A stretch of DNA of 64,000 nucleotides from Alphaproteobacteria bacterium (GTDB lineage Bacteria > Pseudomonadota > Alphaproteobacteria > Rhodospirillales > Rhodospirillaceae): NCBI GenBank assembly GCA_030604885.1, contig JAUVUZ010000015.1:1-64000 (forward strand), written 5' to 3'. How positions within the stretch are numbered: position 1 is the first letter of the stretch; every line of letters starts with the position of its first letter. Positions 43,828 to 53,847 of this stretch are shown here, piece by piece. The notes beneath the pieces are model-generated. The model saw only the letters and a program-made list of their open reading frames with translations, was not told where the DNA came from and did not search any database. The translations under genes were made by a program, and so were the position numbers.

Positions 43828-45362
43828 TTCTGTTGAAAAACCCCGTCAACGGCAGCGAGGCGCTTGTTGGTGGCCACACGATCTGACGAGATTGTGTTGC
43901 CTTGTCCCGATCAGGTTGCCGGGATCGGTTGCTGCATGGGGATGAGCTTGGCGAGTTTCCGGAGGTTCTGGGCGGTGGCGGCGAGGAGGAATTCGTCGCG
44001 GGCACCGTTTGGCCCTCGCAATCGGAGCCGATCCAGCTTCAGGATCCGTTTGAGGTGGGCGAACAGCATCTCGACTTTCTTCCGCTCGCGCCGTGATGTG
44101 ACGTAAGCGTCTGTCTTCGCGATCTCGCGCGCCATGTCGCGAGCGCCTTCGTGGATCGAGCGCGGGATCTTGCGCGCGGGTTGGCCGGAGCAGCAGCGCG
44201 GTTTGAGTGAACAGGCATCGCAGTCGTGCTTGCTCGCGCGATAACGCATGAAACCGTCCTTGTCGACGCCAGGTCGCGGGGTGGCGTAGGTGCGGTGATA
44301 CTGCTTCAATTCCTTGCTAGCAGGGCAGGTGTAGCAATCGCGCTGATGATCATAGTGGAAGTCGACGCGCGCAAAGCTGCCGTCGCTGCGGGCGGATTTG
44401 TCGAACACCGGAATGTGCGGCTCAATACCGCGCTCATGGACGAGCCAGGCGAGGTTCTCGGCCGAACCGTAGCCGGTGTCTGCGGCAAGCCGCTCGGGCC
44501 AAACGCCAAACCGCTCCTGCGTGCGGTCAATCATGGTGCGCTGGGCGGTGACTTCGGCCTGACGCACTGCCGTAGTCGCTTCCACGTCCATGATCACGGC
44601 ATGTTGCAGATCAATCAGGTAGTTGGTGCAATAGGCGAAGAAAGCGAGGCCGCCATTGGCCCCGGTCCATCGGGCTGCCGGATCGGCCAGCGAGATGAAC
44701 TTCGGCACGACCGGCGTCGCCGCACCGAAGGCAGCATCGTCGAGTGCCGCCAGATATTCGCGCACCGCGTGCCCCGTGGCCTCGTCCGGCAGTCCTTCCC
44801 CACCCGGCACCGAACGCTGCCGGTTGGCGTCGGCCTTGATCATGCTGGCATCGACCGCGAAACCTTCGCCGCCGACCAAACCTTCCACCATGCAGCGTTC
44901 CACCGTCGCCTCGAACAGCCGCCGCAGCAGGTCGCTGTCACGGAAACGGCCGTGCCGGTTCTTCGAAAAGGTCGAGTGATCGGGAACCGTGCCATCGAGC
45001 CCAAGCCGGCAGAACCAGCGATAAGCCAGATTGAGATGCACCTCCTCGCAGAGGCGCCGCTCCGAACGGATACCCATGCAGTAGCCGATGAGGAGCATCC
45101 GGATCATCAACTCGGGATCAACCGATGGCCGACCGGTCTCACTGTAATATGGCCGTAGCTGCTCGCGGATGTCGCCGAGATCGACGAACCGGTCGATCGA
45201 GCGCAACAGGTGATCCGCAGGCACGTGTCGCTCGAGGCTGAACTCGTAGAACAACGTCGGCTGGTCAATGTGGCGCTCACCCATCATGGGCTCGTCTCCC
45301 GCTGCTCAGATCGATTGAATCAGAGCGTCAGCACCTCAGCAACCGGGGGTTTTTCAACAGAA
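43828..45362. mobile_element. IS1182-type insertion sequence, 1535 bp
   Basis: A 17-bp inverted repeat TTCTGTTGAAAAACCCC begins at 43828 and its complement ends at 45362. The element holds a single transposase gene on the minus strand. No matching target duplication is evident in the flanking bases. It separates the NdpA/membrane pair from the three-gene giant operon and may have interrupted older sequence. Confidence 0.85.
43911..45287 (-). CDS. IS1182-family transposase
   Basis: A 458-residue DDE transposase of the IS1182 group (IS4-like superfamily). The N-terminal domain includes HVPADHLLRSIDRFVDL and GRPSVDPELMIRMLLIGY. Catalytic regions include EGFAVDASMIKADA (first D), LAADTGYGSAENLAWL (second D) and the C-terminal RRERKKVEMLFAHLKRIL (E). 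A zinc-like CYTCPASKELKQY...CDACSLKPRCC cysteine cluster lies near residues 320-365. The gene is intact from ATG 45285-45287 to the stop at 43911, so the element may still be active. Confidence 0.9.
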   Translation of the reverse strand: MMGERHIDQPTLFYEFSLERHVPADHLLRSIDRFVDLGDIREQLRPYYSETGRPSVDPELMIRMLLIGYCMGIRSERRLCEEVHLNLAYRWFCRLGLDGTVPDHSTFSKNRHGRFRDSDLLRRLFEATVERCMVEGLVGGEGFAVDASMIKADANRQRSVPGGEGLPDEATGHAVREYLAALDDAAFGAATPVVPKFISLADPAARWTGANGGLAFFAYCTNYLIDLQHAVIMDVEATTAVRQAEVTAQRTMIDRTQERFGVWPERLAADTGYGSAENLAWLVHERGIEPHIPVFDKSARSDGSFARVDFHYDHQRDCYTCPASKELKQYHRTYATPRPGVDKDGFMRYRASKHDCDACSLKPRCCSGQPARKIPRSIHEGARDMAREIAKTDAYVTSRRERKKVEMLFAHLKRILKLDRLRLRGPNGARDEFLLAATAQNLRKLAKLIPMQQPIPAT

Positions 45363-45691
45363 CCCGCCCAAAGTTGCGCATCTGGCCCGTATTGCGAGTG
45401 GTGGTTTTTAGACGCTGCGTACAGCACCCGCAACGACCGGAATGGGCGCGAGGCAGAACGAGCTAAAACGGGCTAGAAACGGAAAGGCGGGTTCACGACG
45501 CGGGGCTGACCGAAGCGGACATAGCCATCGGCGACCGGAGCTTTCGCTTCCTGTCCAGACCTACAGCCGTTCGGAGCCGCTTGCAGATAGGGAAAGTTCA
45601 TCGGGCGCGTCGGTGTCGTCAAGCCAACTACCTGCCGATCTGCGTCAACCGCATTCAACCAAGAGTGCGGTAGTGGCGCGACACCGCAACT
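45363..45691. other. Non-coding stretch upstream of the giant operon
   Basis: These 329 bases between the IS1182 end and the promoter contain no convincing gene; frames are short and lack ribosome sites. Fragments such as GCGGACATAGCCATCGGCGA look like ordinary intergenic spacer. It may be the original upstream region of the giant operon. Confidence 0.5.
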
Positions 45692-45720
45692 TTGGTATCA
45701 TGCGGGAATATCGCTATAAT
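45692..45720 (+). promoter_or_regulatory. Predicted sigma-70 promoter of the giant three-gene operon
   Basis: TTGGTA (45692-45697) is separated by exactly 17 bp from a perfect TATAAT (45715-45720). The start point would be near 45727, about 17 bp before the first ATG. It is the best promoter match in the island. Confidence 0.75.
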
Positions 45721-45743
45721 CCAAAAAATACTACACTGCGAAC

Positions 45744-48700
45744 ATGCGCGGTTCTTCACTCAAAGACAAAGAGATGATTGAAGGCTCCACCTGCTTGGGT
45801 CCCGAGAGAAATGTCCCAGTCAATCGATTGGCATGCATCGAGGCTGCCCTCAATGCCGCATGGACCGGCCCAGATTCTACGCCATTTATAGTAGACATCC
45901 AAACTTGCGGTGACCTCCTCGAGGAGGCGGAGCATTTGGCTCACGAGATTCCGCTATGGCGCCTATTCAATTCTTCCCCGACCCTCGCGGTCTGGGCTGT
46001 TCTCATCCCGCTCGCTCGCAACTACGGCATCTCGAACAACGAGGTCTATTGCCATATCGGCCGCTTTGTTGGCGAGAACTTCTACCCCCAAGAGGCACGC
46101 GAAGATCTCAAGACTCGCTTCCGCCTCGCCGCCCGGACCCTCGGCCTGCCGGTGTCCGGCAATGAACCTACAGGCCTCTTCTTCGCACCACTCGGCCCGG
46201 CCCATGCCCATCACGAAGTTCTCGCCCGGGCCTTTGTCAGCGCCGCCCTCCATCTTGGTCCCCCGGCGATCGAGGATACAGCCGCCGCCCGGCTCTGGCA
46301 GCGAAGAGCGGTTGCCGACCACTGCGCTGGAGTCGCCCGCCTCAGGGCAACCATCGCGTTCGATACCTCCGCCCATGTTGCTCGCCGCTTCGAGGCATGG
46401 CGACAGGGCGAGAACCCTATTGGAGAGACAGAAACCCATCTCTTCGAGGCCTACGATCAGGCGGCGCGGAAGCTGGGTCGATCGAGGACCGACATCGTCG
46501 GTCCGCCGCGCCTCTTCTGGGCCGGAGATCGCCTCGGCCTTGAAACCGAAGCGTCGCACGAATCGCAATTCTTGTGGCTCGGGGCCATCCCGACCCGCCT
46601 TGCCGGCGGCAAACGACTCCATGTGGCCCCGCCCTGGTCGGAGACAATCCGCTGGAGCGCAGGCGCACTCTCCCGAGACATCCCCCTTGCCCCGGCCAAG
46701 GACGAAGTTCTGGTCTTCGATGCCGACACCGGCGCCATGCTCTCTCGCCTTTCCCCAGAACAGACGAAAATGGAGTTTGCCGCCGAACGGTTCATTGTCC
46801 TCTCCCGGGCCGCCTTTTCCAGCCCTTCCTTCGGCGACGCCATCCCCGCAAAAGATCCTGCCTTCCGGATTGCCTGGATCAAAGCGAACGAAACCCTCGT
46901 TTTCGTGGGTCGCCCCGACGTTTCATTCACGAGCCCAACCGAAGACGCTATTTGGATTGACGCCCCCGTCCTGGGGCGCGACGGCAGCCGAGCTCTCTAT
47001 GCCTGCAACGGCGCGCTGCAATTGCGGATCGACCCTGAGATCGGCGGTCCAACCCGGATCATCCGGACACGCGTCGGCGACCAGGTCCGCTTCCACCAGG
47101 TTGACCTCGGTGCCACCGGCGAGGTCCGCATGGGGTTTTCCGACGCCCAATTCGAAAGCCTCGCAGATCCGGCGGAAGTCCTCTTCGAAGTCCTTACGCC
47201 CGGAGCTGCCGGAGATCTCGATGCAAGGGTCGCCCTGACCACCCGCTGCTGGATCTGGCCCGGAATCACGGCGCCCGAAGGCGACCTCATCGACGCCCCG
47301 ATCCCTGCCAACTTCGACCCCGCGCGAAGCGCGGGTCTACGCGCGATCGACGGGCGCCTCTCTGTCGATCCCGAAGCCGACCAGGAAACGCCGATCCTCG
47401 GGCTTTCCGGCCCAGACCGGGTTCACGAGTTCCTCCTCCTTGCCCGCGGCGAGAAACTCTGGCACTACCGGGTGGCGCGCGGCGATAAGGTCTACGTCCC
47501 GCGCGGCGCCTCGCTGGTTTTCGGTCATGAAAACCGCCACGACACTCTCATTCTTCGCTCGCCGGACCGCGATGCGTCGCTTCTCGTTCTCGGCCGCGAA
47601 ACCCGGCGCCCCTTCTACCAGCGACAGATTATCGAGATCGGCGCAGCCGAGCTCGAAATCGACACCGACGACGACCGCATCGCCCTGAGACGGGCGGACG
47701 GGCGCATCGATCTTCTCGCCCGGCTTCGCCACGTCTCCGACCCGGCTGGCCTGGAAGTCAGCGAAGATCCGGACGAGATCCGCCTGAGATTCAGACCCCG
47801 GACCGAGTGCGATGCCCTTCGAATTCGCATCGAGCCCGTCTCTGGCACCGTGATCGAGGGGGAGTACGCCTTCGGTCGCACGCCCCTTGATCTACCTGCG
47901 CTTCCCGGCGTCCGCGCTGAGCGCGATCCCTGCACCGGCCATGTTGAAGTCCGTCTCGCCCCTTCAATCCTTCCCGCGCCAGCCCGCGCTACGCTTTTCC
48001 TGCGCGATCATGCAGGATCGCTTCTTCGGCTTCGCGACATTCGCAATACACCGGTGGCAATCGGGCTCGCCGGGGACATCGACGCACCACAACAGAGTCA
48101 TCTCCTCGCACTTGCCCGCTTTCTCGCGGACCCCCAGCCCGACGGCCTGAACGGGCAGCTCGGGCGAGCCCTCGCGCCGGCCTACGAGGCAGCGCTCAAT
48201 CACGTCGGCAAATCCCACATGATCGGATCCATCAAGTCTCTCCTCGCCATTGTCCGGGAGGATCATCGGCAACCTCCGCGGCATGACCTGGTCGGCGCCG
48301 CGCCCTGGATCTTCGAAGCACGCCCGATCGCCTTCGGCGGGCTCGGCACCAACACCGGCCTTGCGCCGATCGTCGCCATGGCCAATGCCCCCCCGCCCAT
48401 GCCACCTCCACGTCTCGATGGCGACGCGCCCCTGTCGGACTGGCTCGAGCGCGTCTCCACAGGGGCCGGCATTCCCGCCAGTTTCCAGGCCGACAGGCTT
48501 CAATACGCATTCCGCGCCCTGCGCTGGCGGCTCAAGGAAACCGATCTCCACGACCTCGTCGGAGAGGATACGCTTGGAGGAACCGTAAAGCTGATCTGCG
48601 GCGCCCATATCGAAGGACTCGATAGGCTTCGCTCCTTCGATTCGGGTGGCGGGGCGGACCCGCTTCCCGCCAGGATCGCCGCCCAGATCGAACGTCTTGC

Positions 48701-48881
48701 CCGCAGCTGCGCCGCGATGCGGGTTCACTCCTTCGTTGACGATGTCGTGTTTCGAACCGGCCTCCCCCGGCGCGAAATAGGGCAGGCGCTGACCCTGATG
48801 CTCCGGGGCGGCGTCGAGTTCTTCGCCTATTTCCGCGCGCTCTGGGCGCACGCCAACAAAGACGGATCCCCCTCCGCATGA
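45744..48881 (+). CDS. Unrecognised 1045-aa protein, first gene of giant three-gene operon
   Basis: A very large soluble-looking protein without a P-loop, nuclease motif or membrane segment that I can recognise. Residues about 60-210 are helical and include LFNSSPTLAVWAVLIPLARN and HHEVLARAFVSAALHLGPP, a block with a DNA-binding or scaffold look. The middle (about 270-790) is rich in short beta-strand patterns with many R, D and P residues. The C-terminal 200 residues are helical again. Translation may start at 45744 or at ATG 45774 (MIEGSTCLG). Its ATG-stop overlap (ATGA) with the helicase gene marks one operon. It may be the recognition or adaptor subunit; I cannot name a family. Confidence 0.75.
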   Translation: MRGSSLKDKEMIEGSTCLGPERNVPVNRLACIEAALNAAWTGPDSTPFIVDIQTCGDLLEEAEHLAHEIPLWRLFNSSPTLAVWAVLIPLARNYGISNNEVYCHIGRFVGENFYPQEAREDLKTRFRLAARTLGLPVSGNEPTGLFFAPLGPAHAHHEVLARAFVSAALHLGPPAIEDTAAARLWQRRAVADHCAGVARLRATIAFDTSAHVARRFEAWRQGENPIGETETHLFEAYDQAARKLGRSRTDIVGPPRLFWAGDRLGLETEASHESQFLWLGAIPTRLAGGKRLHVAPPWSETIRWSAGALSRDIPLAPAKDEVLVFDADTGAMLSRLSPEQTKMEFAAERFIVLSRAAFSSPSFGDAIPAKDPAFRIAWIKANETLVFVGRPDVSFTSPTEDAIWIDAPVLGRDGSRALYACNGALQLRIDPEIGGPTRIIRTRVGDQVRFHQVDLGATGEVRMGFSDAQFESLADPAEVLFEVLTPGAAGDLDARVALTTRCWIWPGITAPEGDLIDAPIPANFDPARSAGLRAIDGRLSVDPEADQETPILGLSGPDRVHEFLLLARGEKLWHYRVARGDKVYVPRGASLVFGHENRHDTLILRSPDRDASLLVLGRETRRPFYQRQIIEIGAAELEIDTDDDRIALRRADGRIDLLARLRHVSDPAGLEVSEDPDEIRLRFRPRTECDALRIRIEPVSGTVIEGEYAFGRTPLDLPALPGVRAERDPCTGHVEVRLAPSILPAPARATLFLRDHAGSLLRLRDIRNTPVAIGLAGDIDAPQQSHLLALARFLADPQPDGLNGQLGRALAPAYEAALNHVGKSHMIGSIKSLLAIVREDHRQPPRHDLVGAAPWIFEARPIAFGGLGTNTGLAPIVAMANAPPPMPPPRLDGDAPLSDWLERVSTGAGIPASFQADRLQYAFRALRWRLKETDLHDLVGEDTLGGTVKLICGAHIEGLDRLRSFDSGGGADPLPARIAAQIERLARSCAAMRVHSFVDDVVFRTGLPRREIGQALTLMLRGGVEFFAYFRALWAHANKDGSPSA

Positions 48882-51800
48882 CAACACTCAATCCCAACGA
48901 TTTCCGCGGGCATCTGAACGACGTTCTCGCCCGCTTTGTGGCGACGTCTTCGCCGATTAACGACATCCGTGCGCCACATCTCGCGGAAGAGCTCAGGAAC
49001 GTCATCGGGGGGATCGACTTTGTTAAAGGACCTTATGTCGAGACCCTTCCTGATTTTGAGAAGGGAAAATCCCTCCGTGGCCTCGTGGAAGAAGGCCTCC
49101 TCACCCCCGACTGGCAAACTCTCGCCTCGACGGCCCCCGCCGTCTTCACACGTCCCCTGCACACCCACCAGGAAGCCGCAATCCGGCGACAGGACAACTA
49201 CCTTGTCGCCACCGGAACCGGTTCGGGCAAGACCGAAAGCTTCCTTTATCCGTTGGTGAACGACATCCTATCTCAGGGGAATCTCAACCGCCCGGGAGTC
49301 CGCGCGATCCTGGTCTATCCCCTGAACGCGCTGGCCAACGACCAGCTGGGGCGGATCGCGAAACTGCTCTTTCACGACCTCGGCAATCCTGGCATCACGC
49401 TCGGAAGATACACGGGCCAGATCAAGTCGCGCGCCACGCGGGACGAGGAGATAACGCGCCTTCGGTCTTCCCCGAGTTTCCTCGAGGCCTTTGGCGAGGA
49501 TGCCGATGTTCCCGAAAACTGGCTCCTCTCACGCGCAGAAATGCGGGAGACCCCACCCCACATCCTGATCACCAACTACGCGATGCTCGAGCACATCCTG
49601 CTCCTGCCGACGAACCGGCAGCTTCTGGCCGGTGCGGACTTGCGCCGAATCGTTCTCGACGAGATCCACACCTATGCCGGAGCACAGGCAATTGAAGTCT
49701 CCTTCCTCCTGCGCAGACTCAAGGCCCATCTCAGCATCCCCGATGGCGAAATCCGATGCATCGGAACCTCAGCGTCGCTTAATCCCCACCGCAAGTCAGA
49801 GCTTGCGGATTTCGCCTCGCGGCTCTTCGGCGAACCCTTTGCGGGAGAGGCATCGGTCATCACCTCGGAACGCAAGGTCCACCCCAGCCTAGCCGGTAGC
49901 ACCACCCCGAGCGGCCTCTCCCTTGAGCGCTGGGCTCGAGCTCGCGATCTTGCTGAGGCCGCGCGAGACGCGGTCCAGAACGATACGCCGATGTCGATCG
50001 AGGACTGGAACCTGGAGACCGAATTTCTCGACCTTCCCCAGCTTCGCCTCGATGACGGCCCCTCGCTCGGCGATGCGCTGATCGAGCGACTGGCGGGCTT
50101 CGAGGAAATCCACCGCATCGCCCGGCGCCTCGAGAGCGGGTCGGTCGCGATCGAGATCCTCGCGCGCGAAGTCTTCCCCGAGGCTGGCGAAGATGCCGCC
50201 TCCGCGCTCGTCGGGGTGATTTCAGTGGGTGTTCTTGCCGTCAGCGGCGACGCGGCGGTCTTCCCGCTTCTCCCTGCCCGCTATCACCTGATCTCGCAGG
50301 CACCTGACCGCATCGGGGTTTCGCTCGCGGTGGGAGGCGCAGACAATCTCCGAGAAGTCCTGATCGGCGCCGAACGCGATGACAAGGGCCGCCCGATCTA
50401 CGAACTCTACGTCTGCCGCAACTGCGGCGAGCCCTATATCGAGGCCTGGGATAACGGTCTCTCCCTCGACCCGACACCTGGCGCGGGAGACCGCAACCTC
50501 TTGCGGCTCGTCCCGGGCGGACTGGTGATCGAGGAAGAGGATGACACTGAGATTGCCATTCCCGGGCAGATGGTCCATCTCGACCCCTCGAACGGGCACC
50601 CGATGGAAGAGGGAACGCCCAGCACGGTTAGACTCGAAGCTGTGCCGCTCGAACAGGATCCCGACGACGGCAAACGTTACATGCGCCGCTGCGTAGCTTG
50701 CAACTATCGCTCGGCGCGTTTCAATGAGCCGATTACCACGGTGCGTCCCGGCGATGAGGCGATCGCGGCGGTCGCGGCCCAGACCCTCCTTGAATCCATG
50801 CCGATGCGCGCTCTCGGCACCAATCCCCCGATGGGGGGGCGCAATCTCCTCGTCTTCTCCGATAATCGCCAGGACGCCGCCTTCTTCGCGCCATTCTTCG
50901 AACGCACTTCACGCGAACAGGCGGTGCGCAGCGCGATCCTACGGGTCGTCGAGCGCGACGGGCGCATGGATATCGACAACATCACCGGCGCCGTTCAGCG
51001 CGACCTGCAGGCCGACGGACTGCGCCTCTACCGCCCTGGCGTCGTTCCCGAACGCGAGACCGGGGCCAACGAGCATCTCCGCCTTAAAGCCCTCATCGCA
51101 GCCGAGATCACGGTCTTCGGACGGGGGCGTCTCAGCCTCGAGGGGTTCGGCCTGATCGGGGTAGACTACGAAGCCATCGCCCTACCCGTCGAGATGGTCC
51201 GGCGGGCCCTGCCTGACGCCATGAAACCCTATGCCGATGCGTACGTCCGGTACCTGCTGAAGATGATCCGCGAACACCGCGCGATCGCACAGAAGGAATC
51301 CGGCATGATCGACCTCGAGGACGAGTCGATCTGGACCCGCATCGCCTCCCAGCAGAACCGCTGCGTCAGCCGCGAGCGAAATCCTCACACAAGTCTTTCA
51401 CTCAGCCTCGTTCCGGGCGGCGGTCGGAAGAACCGCTTCACCGACCTTCTCGAGCGCATGGCCCAGGCCTGCGGCACGACGATCGACGAGAACCAGGTTC
51501 GCGATGTGCTGACACAGTTCTGGAAAGCCATCGAACACCCTAAGTCGATGACCTCGAAACATGGCGTTGGACGCGGCCTCAAGCTCGACCGCGGCCTCTT
51601 CATCCTTCCCGGCTCCGAGATATCGCTCTACCAATGCCTCTCCTGCGGCACGCGAACGCAGTTCGACACTGCCGGTGTCTGCCAATCCATGAGATGCGAC
51701 GGCAAGCTCCAAGAGGTTACACGGGACGAACGCCAAACCCTCGATGCCCGTAACCACTACGTGGCTCGCTACCGCGAACATCCGAAGATGGGCATCGCAC

Positions 51801-53818
51801 GCGAACATACTGCGGCGATCGCCGGCGAGGTTCGCTCCGAGATCGAAGAGGATTTCAAGGCCGGGGAAGTGAATCTCTTGTCCTGCACGACCACGATGGA
51901 AATGGGTGTCGACCTTGGTGACCTCGAGTCGGTCCTATGCAAAAACGTCCCACCTTCGATCGCGAACTACCAGCAGCGCGCGGGACGCGCAGGACGCCGC
52001 GCCCAGGTCGCACCGATCGTGCTCACCACCGCCCGTTCCGGGCGCTATGACCGAGCGGTCTTCGAGAAGTTCTCCGAATATCTCGCGGCTCAGCCGATCA
52101 TCCCCTACCTCAGCCTCGACAACGCAGGCTTCTTCCGCCGTCACCAAATCTCAATGCTGCTCGCGCGCTTTCTCGAACATCGTCTTGCAGGATACAAGCG
52201 GACGGGATCTCCGCGCATGCGTGACCTATTAGCGGATGCGCTGACCGCGGAGACTCGCAAAGCGTTCGACACCTCCTTCGCGGACTGGATCCACGGGGCA
52301 GACCCGGACCTTGACGCCGCCGCAGATTTGGCCTCCCGCCTACCTCTCTCCCTTCGATCGATAGCGCTCGACGCCGCGGGCCTGAAGACCACCTTGCGCG
52401 AACGAATCTCGCAATTCGCGGACATGGCCTGGGGTCGTTTCGGTCTGATGCAGGAGGCAATCGACGACCTCGAGGCTCGCAGGAACGATCTCGAGAAGAC
52501 GGAAGTCGACAAGTACATCAAGATCGACCGGTCGCTGGCCGCGTTACGCACCCAGCAAAAACTCTACATGAACCAGTTCCTGATCGACCAGCTCTCTCGG
52601 CGGGCGATCATCCCTACCTACTCCTTCCCGGTTCACTCAGTCTCGCTAGAGGTTCTCAACACGGCCGGACAAACCGCGGACACCGCAGTCCTCGAACTCG
52701 ACCGCGATGGCTCGATCGGGATTTCCGAATACGCGCCGGGCGCTGAGATTGTCGCCGGGGGCCGGGTCTGGGTGAGCGACGGAATCTCCAAGCGATCGAA
52801 GTTCACCGGTGACGACGCCTTCATCGAACGATCCCAATATCGCGTCTGCGCTGCCTGCCATTCTCCCCAGATCACGCCCCAGGGCATGGAGCCGAAGGAG
52901 CATTGCCTGCAATGTGGGACGAAGTTCCACAAGACCAACGCAACTCGAGCCTTTATTCGACCCCATGGTTTCGTCACCTCTGTTGCCGATGGCCAAGGGC
53001 GGGATCCGGGCGCCACCCGGATTCGTCCGACGATCTCCGACGAAGCCCTTCTTCTCACCGAGGCTCCCCGCTCAAAATATACGGCGACCGATCTGCCCGG
53101 CATTCTGACCTTCCACGCGCCGGGATCGAACAGGCCGGAGGAGGAACTTGGGCGCATCATCACGGTGAACCGCGGCCGTCATGGCGGTGGCTTCGCCTGG
53201 TGCCCGAGCTGCGAACATGCCGTTCCCGCACATGGATATGGGCCCGATCTCGGCTGGCAACAGCCGACGCTTCTCGCTCCCCACGTCAATCCACGCAGCG
53301 GCCAACCCTGCCGCTTCGACCCCACCAAGCCGGCCTGGCCGATCGATCTGGCCCATGTCTTCGAAACCGATGTCCGGGGCCTTCTCTTCGAGAGCCTTCC
53401 AACGACACCCTCGGGAGACGCGATCCCCTCTGACGGATCCCTCGTGCGCACGCTCCAGGAGGCCTTGCGCTTAGGCGCCGCCGAACTCCTTGAGACCAAT
53501 CCGCGCGACCTTCGTTCGCTCGTGCAAAAACTCGACGGCTTCGTCGTCGTCGTCATATACGATGCTGTCTCCGGTGGGGCGGGCTATGCCACGCGGCTGA
53601 CAAACGAGACCGGGTATCTCGCGCGCGATCTTCTTCTCTCGGCCCGCAAGATCCTCAACTGCCCCAACCCCGATTGCATCACCAGTTGCACGCGCTGCCT
53701 CAACGACTACTCGAATCAGCGCCACTGGCACATGTTCGACCGTCGCCCGGCCCAGTCTTGGATCGAGACGATCTTGCTCGATGCCGGCGTTAAAATCGAC
53801 CCGCAATGGGACATCTGA
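48878..53818 (+). CDS. DEAD/DEAH-box helicase with cysteine-rich DUF1998-like C-terminus
   Basis: A 1646-residue SF2 helicase. Domain 1 has Walker A TGTGSGKT (112-119), motif Ia VYPLNALANDQLGRI, DEIH box (261-264, VLDEIHTYAGAQ) and motif III IGTSASL. Domain 2 has TTTMEMGVDLGDLESVLCKN and motif VI QQRAGRAGR (1032-1040). Cysteine pairs occur at CRNCGEPY, RRCVACNYRS and CAACHSPQ...CLQCG, and the C-terminus has the CPNPDC...CTRCLNDYSNQRHW cluster (from C1595) characteristic of DUF1998 helicases such as DruE and MrfA. These act on DNA, in defence or repair. It overlaps both neighbours (ATGA upstream, about 13 bases downstream). Confidence 0.88.
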   Translation: MTTLNPNDFRGHLNDVLARFVATSSPINDIRAPHLAEELRNVIGGIDFVKGPYVETLPDFEKGKSLRGLVEEGLLTPDWQTLASTAPAVFTRPLHTHQEAAIRRQDNYLVATGTGSGKTESFLYPLVNDILSQGNLNRPGVRAILVYPLNALANDQLGRIAKLLFHDLGNPGITLGRYTGQIKSRATRDEEITRLRSSPSFLEAFGEDADVPENWLLSRAEMRETPPHILITNYAMLEHILLLPTNRQLLAGADLRRIVLDEIHTYAGAQAIEVSFLLRRLKAHLSIPDGEIRCIGTSASLNPHRKSELADFASRLFGEPFAGEASVITSERKVHPSLAGSTTPSGLSLERWARARDLAEAARDAVQNDTPMSIEDWNLETEFLDLPQLRLDDGPSLGDALIERLAGFEEIHRIARRLESGSVAIEILAREVFPEAGEDAASALVGVISVGVLAVSGDAAVFPLLPARYHLISQAPDRIGVSLAVGGADNLREVLIGAERDDKGRPIYELYVCRNCGEPYIEAWDNGLSLDPTPGAGDRNLLRLVPGGLVIEEEDDTEIAIPGQMVHLDPSNGHPMEEGTPSTVRLEAVPLEQDPDDGKRYMRRCVACNYRSARFNEPITTVRPGDEAIAAVAAQTLLESMPMRALGTNPPMGGRNLLVFSDNRQDAAFFAPFFERTSREQAVRSAILRVVERDGRMDIDNITGAVQRDLQADGLRLYRPGVVPERETGANEHLRLKALIAAEITVFGRGRLSLEGFGLIGVDYEAIALPVEMVRRALPDAMKPYADAYVRYLLKMIREHRAIAQKESGMIDLEDESIWTRIASQQNRCVSRERNPHTSLSLSLVPGGGRKNRFTDLLERMAQACGTTIDENQVRDVLTQFWKAIEHPKSMTSKHGVGRGLKLDRGLFILPGSEISLYQCLSCGTRTQFDTAGVCQSMRCDGKLQEVTRDERQTLDARNHYVARYREHPKMGIAREHTAAIAGEVRSEIEEDFKAGEVNLLSCTTTMEMGVDLGDLESVLCKNVPPSIANYQQRAGRAGRRAQVAPIVLTTARSGRYDRAVFEKFSEYLAAQPIIPYLSLDNAGFFRRHQISMLLARFLEHRLAGYKRTGSPRMRDLLADALTAETRKAFDTSFADWIHGADPDLDAAADLASRLPLSLRSIALDAAGLKTTLRERISQFADMAWGRFGLMQEAIDDLEARRNDLEKTEVDKYIKIDRSLAALRTQQKLYMNQFLIDQLSRRAIIPTYSFPVHSVSLEVLNTAGQTADTAVLELDRDGSIGISEYAPGAEIVAGGRVWVSDGISKRSKFTGDDAFIERSQYRVCAACHSPQITPQGMEPKEHCLQCGTKFHKTNATRAFIRPHGFVTSVADGQGRDPGATRIRPTISDEALLLTEAPRSKYTATDLPGILTFHAPGSNRPEEELGRIITVNRGRHGGGFAWCPSCEHAVPAHGYGPDLGWQQPTLLAPHVNPRSGQPCRFDPTKPAWPIDLAHVFETDVRGLLFESLPTTPSGDAIPSDGSLVRTLQEALRLGAAELLETNPRDLRSLVQKLDGFVVVVIYDAVSGGAGYATRLTNETGYLARDLLLSARKILNCPNPDCITSCTRCLNDYSNQRHWHMFDRRPAQSWIETILLDAGVKIDPQWDI

Positions 53819-53847
53819 AACACATCGAAAGACGGACAGGAGCCTTC

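Noticed and set aside
43828-45362. Target-site duplication for the IS1182 element
   Set aside because: The bases directly outside the inverted repeats do not match; a CCGCC word occurs near both ends but is not adjacent in the same register.
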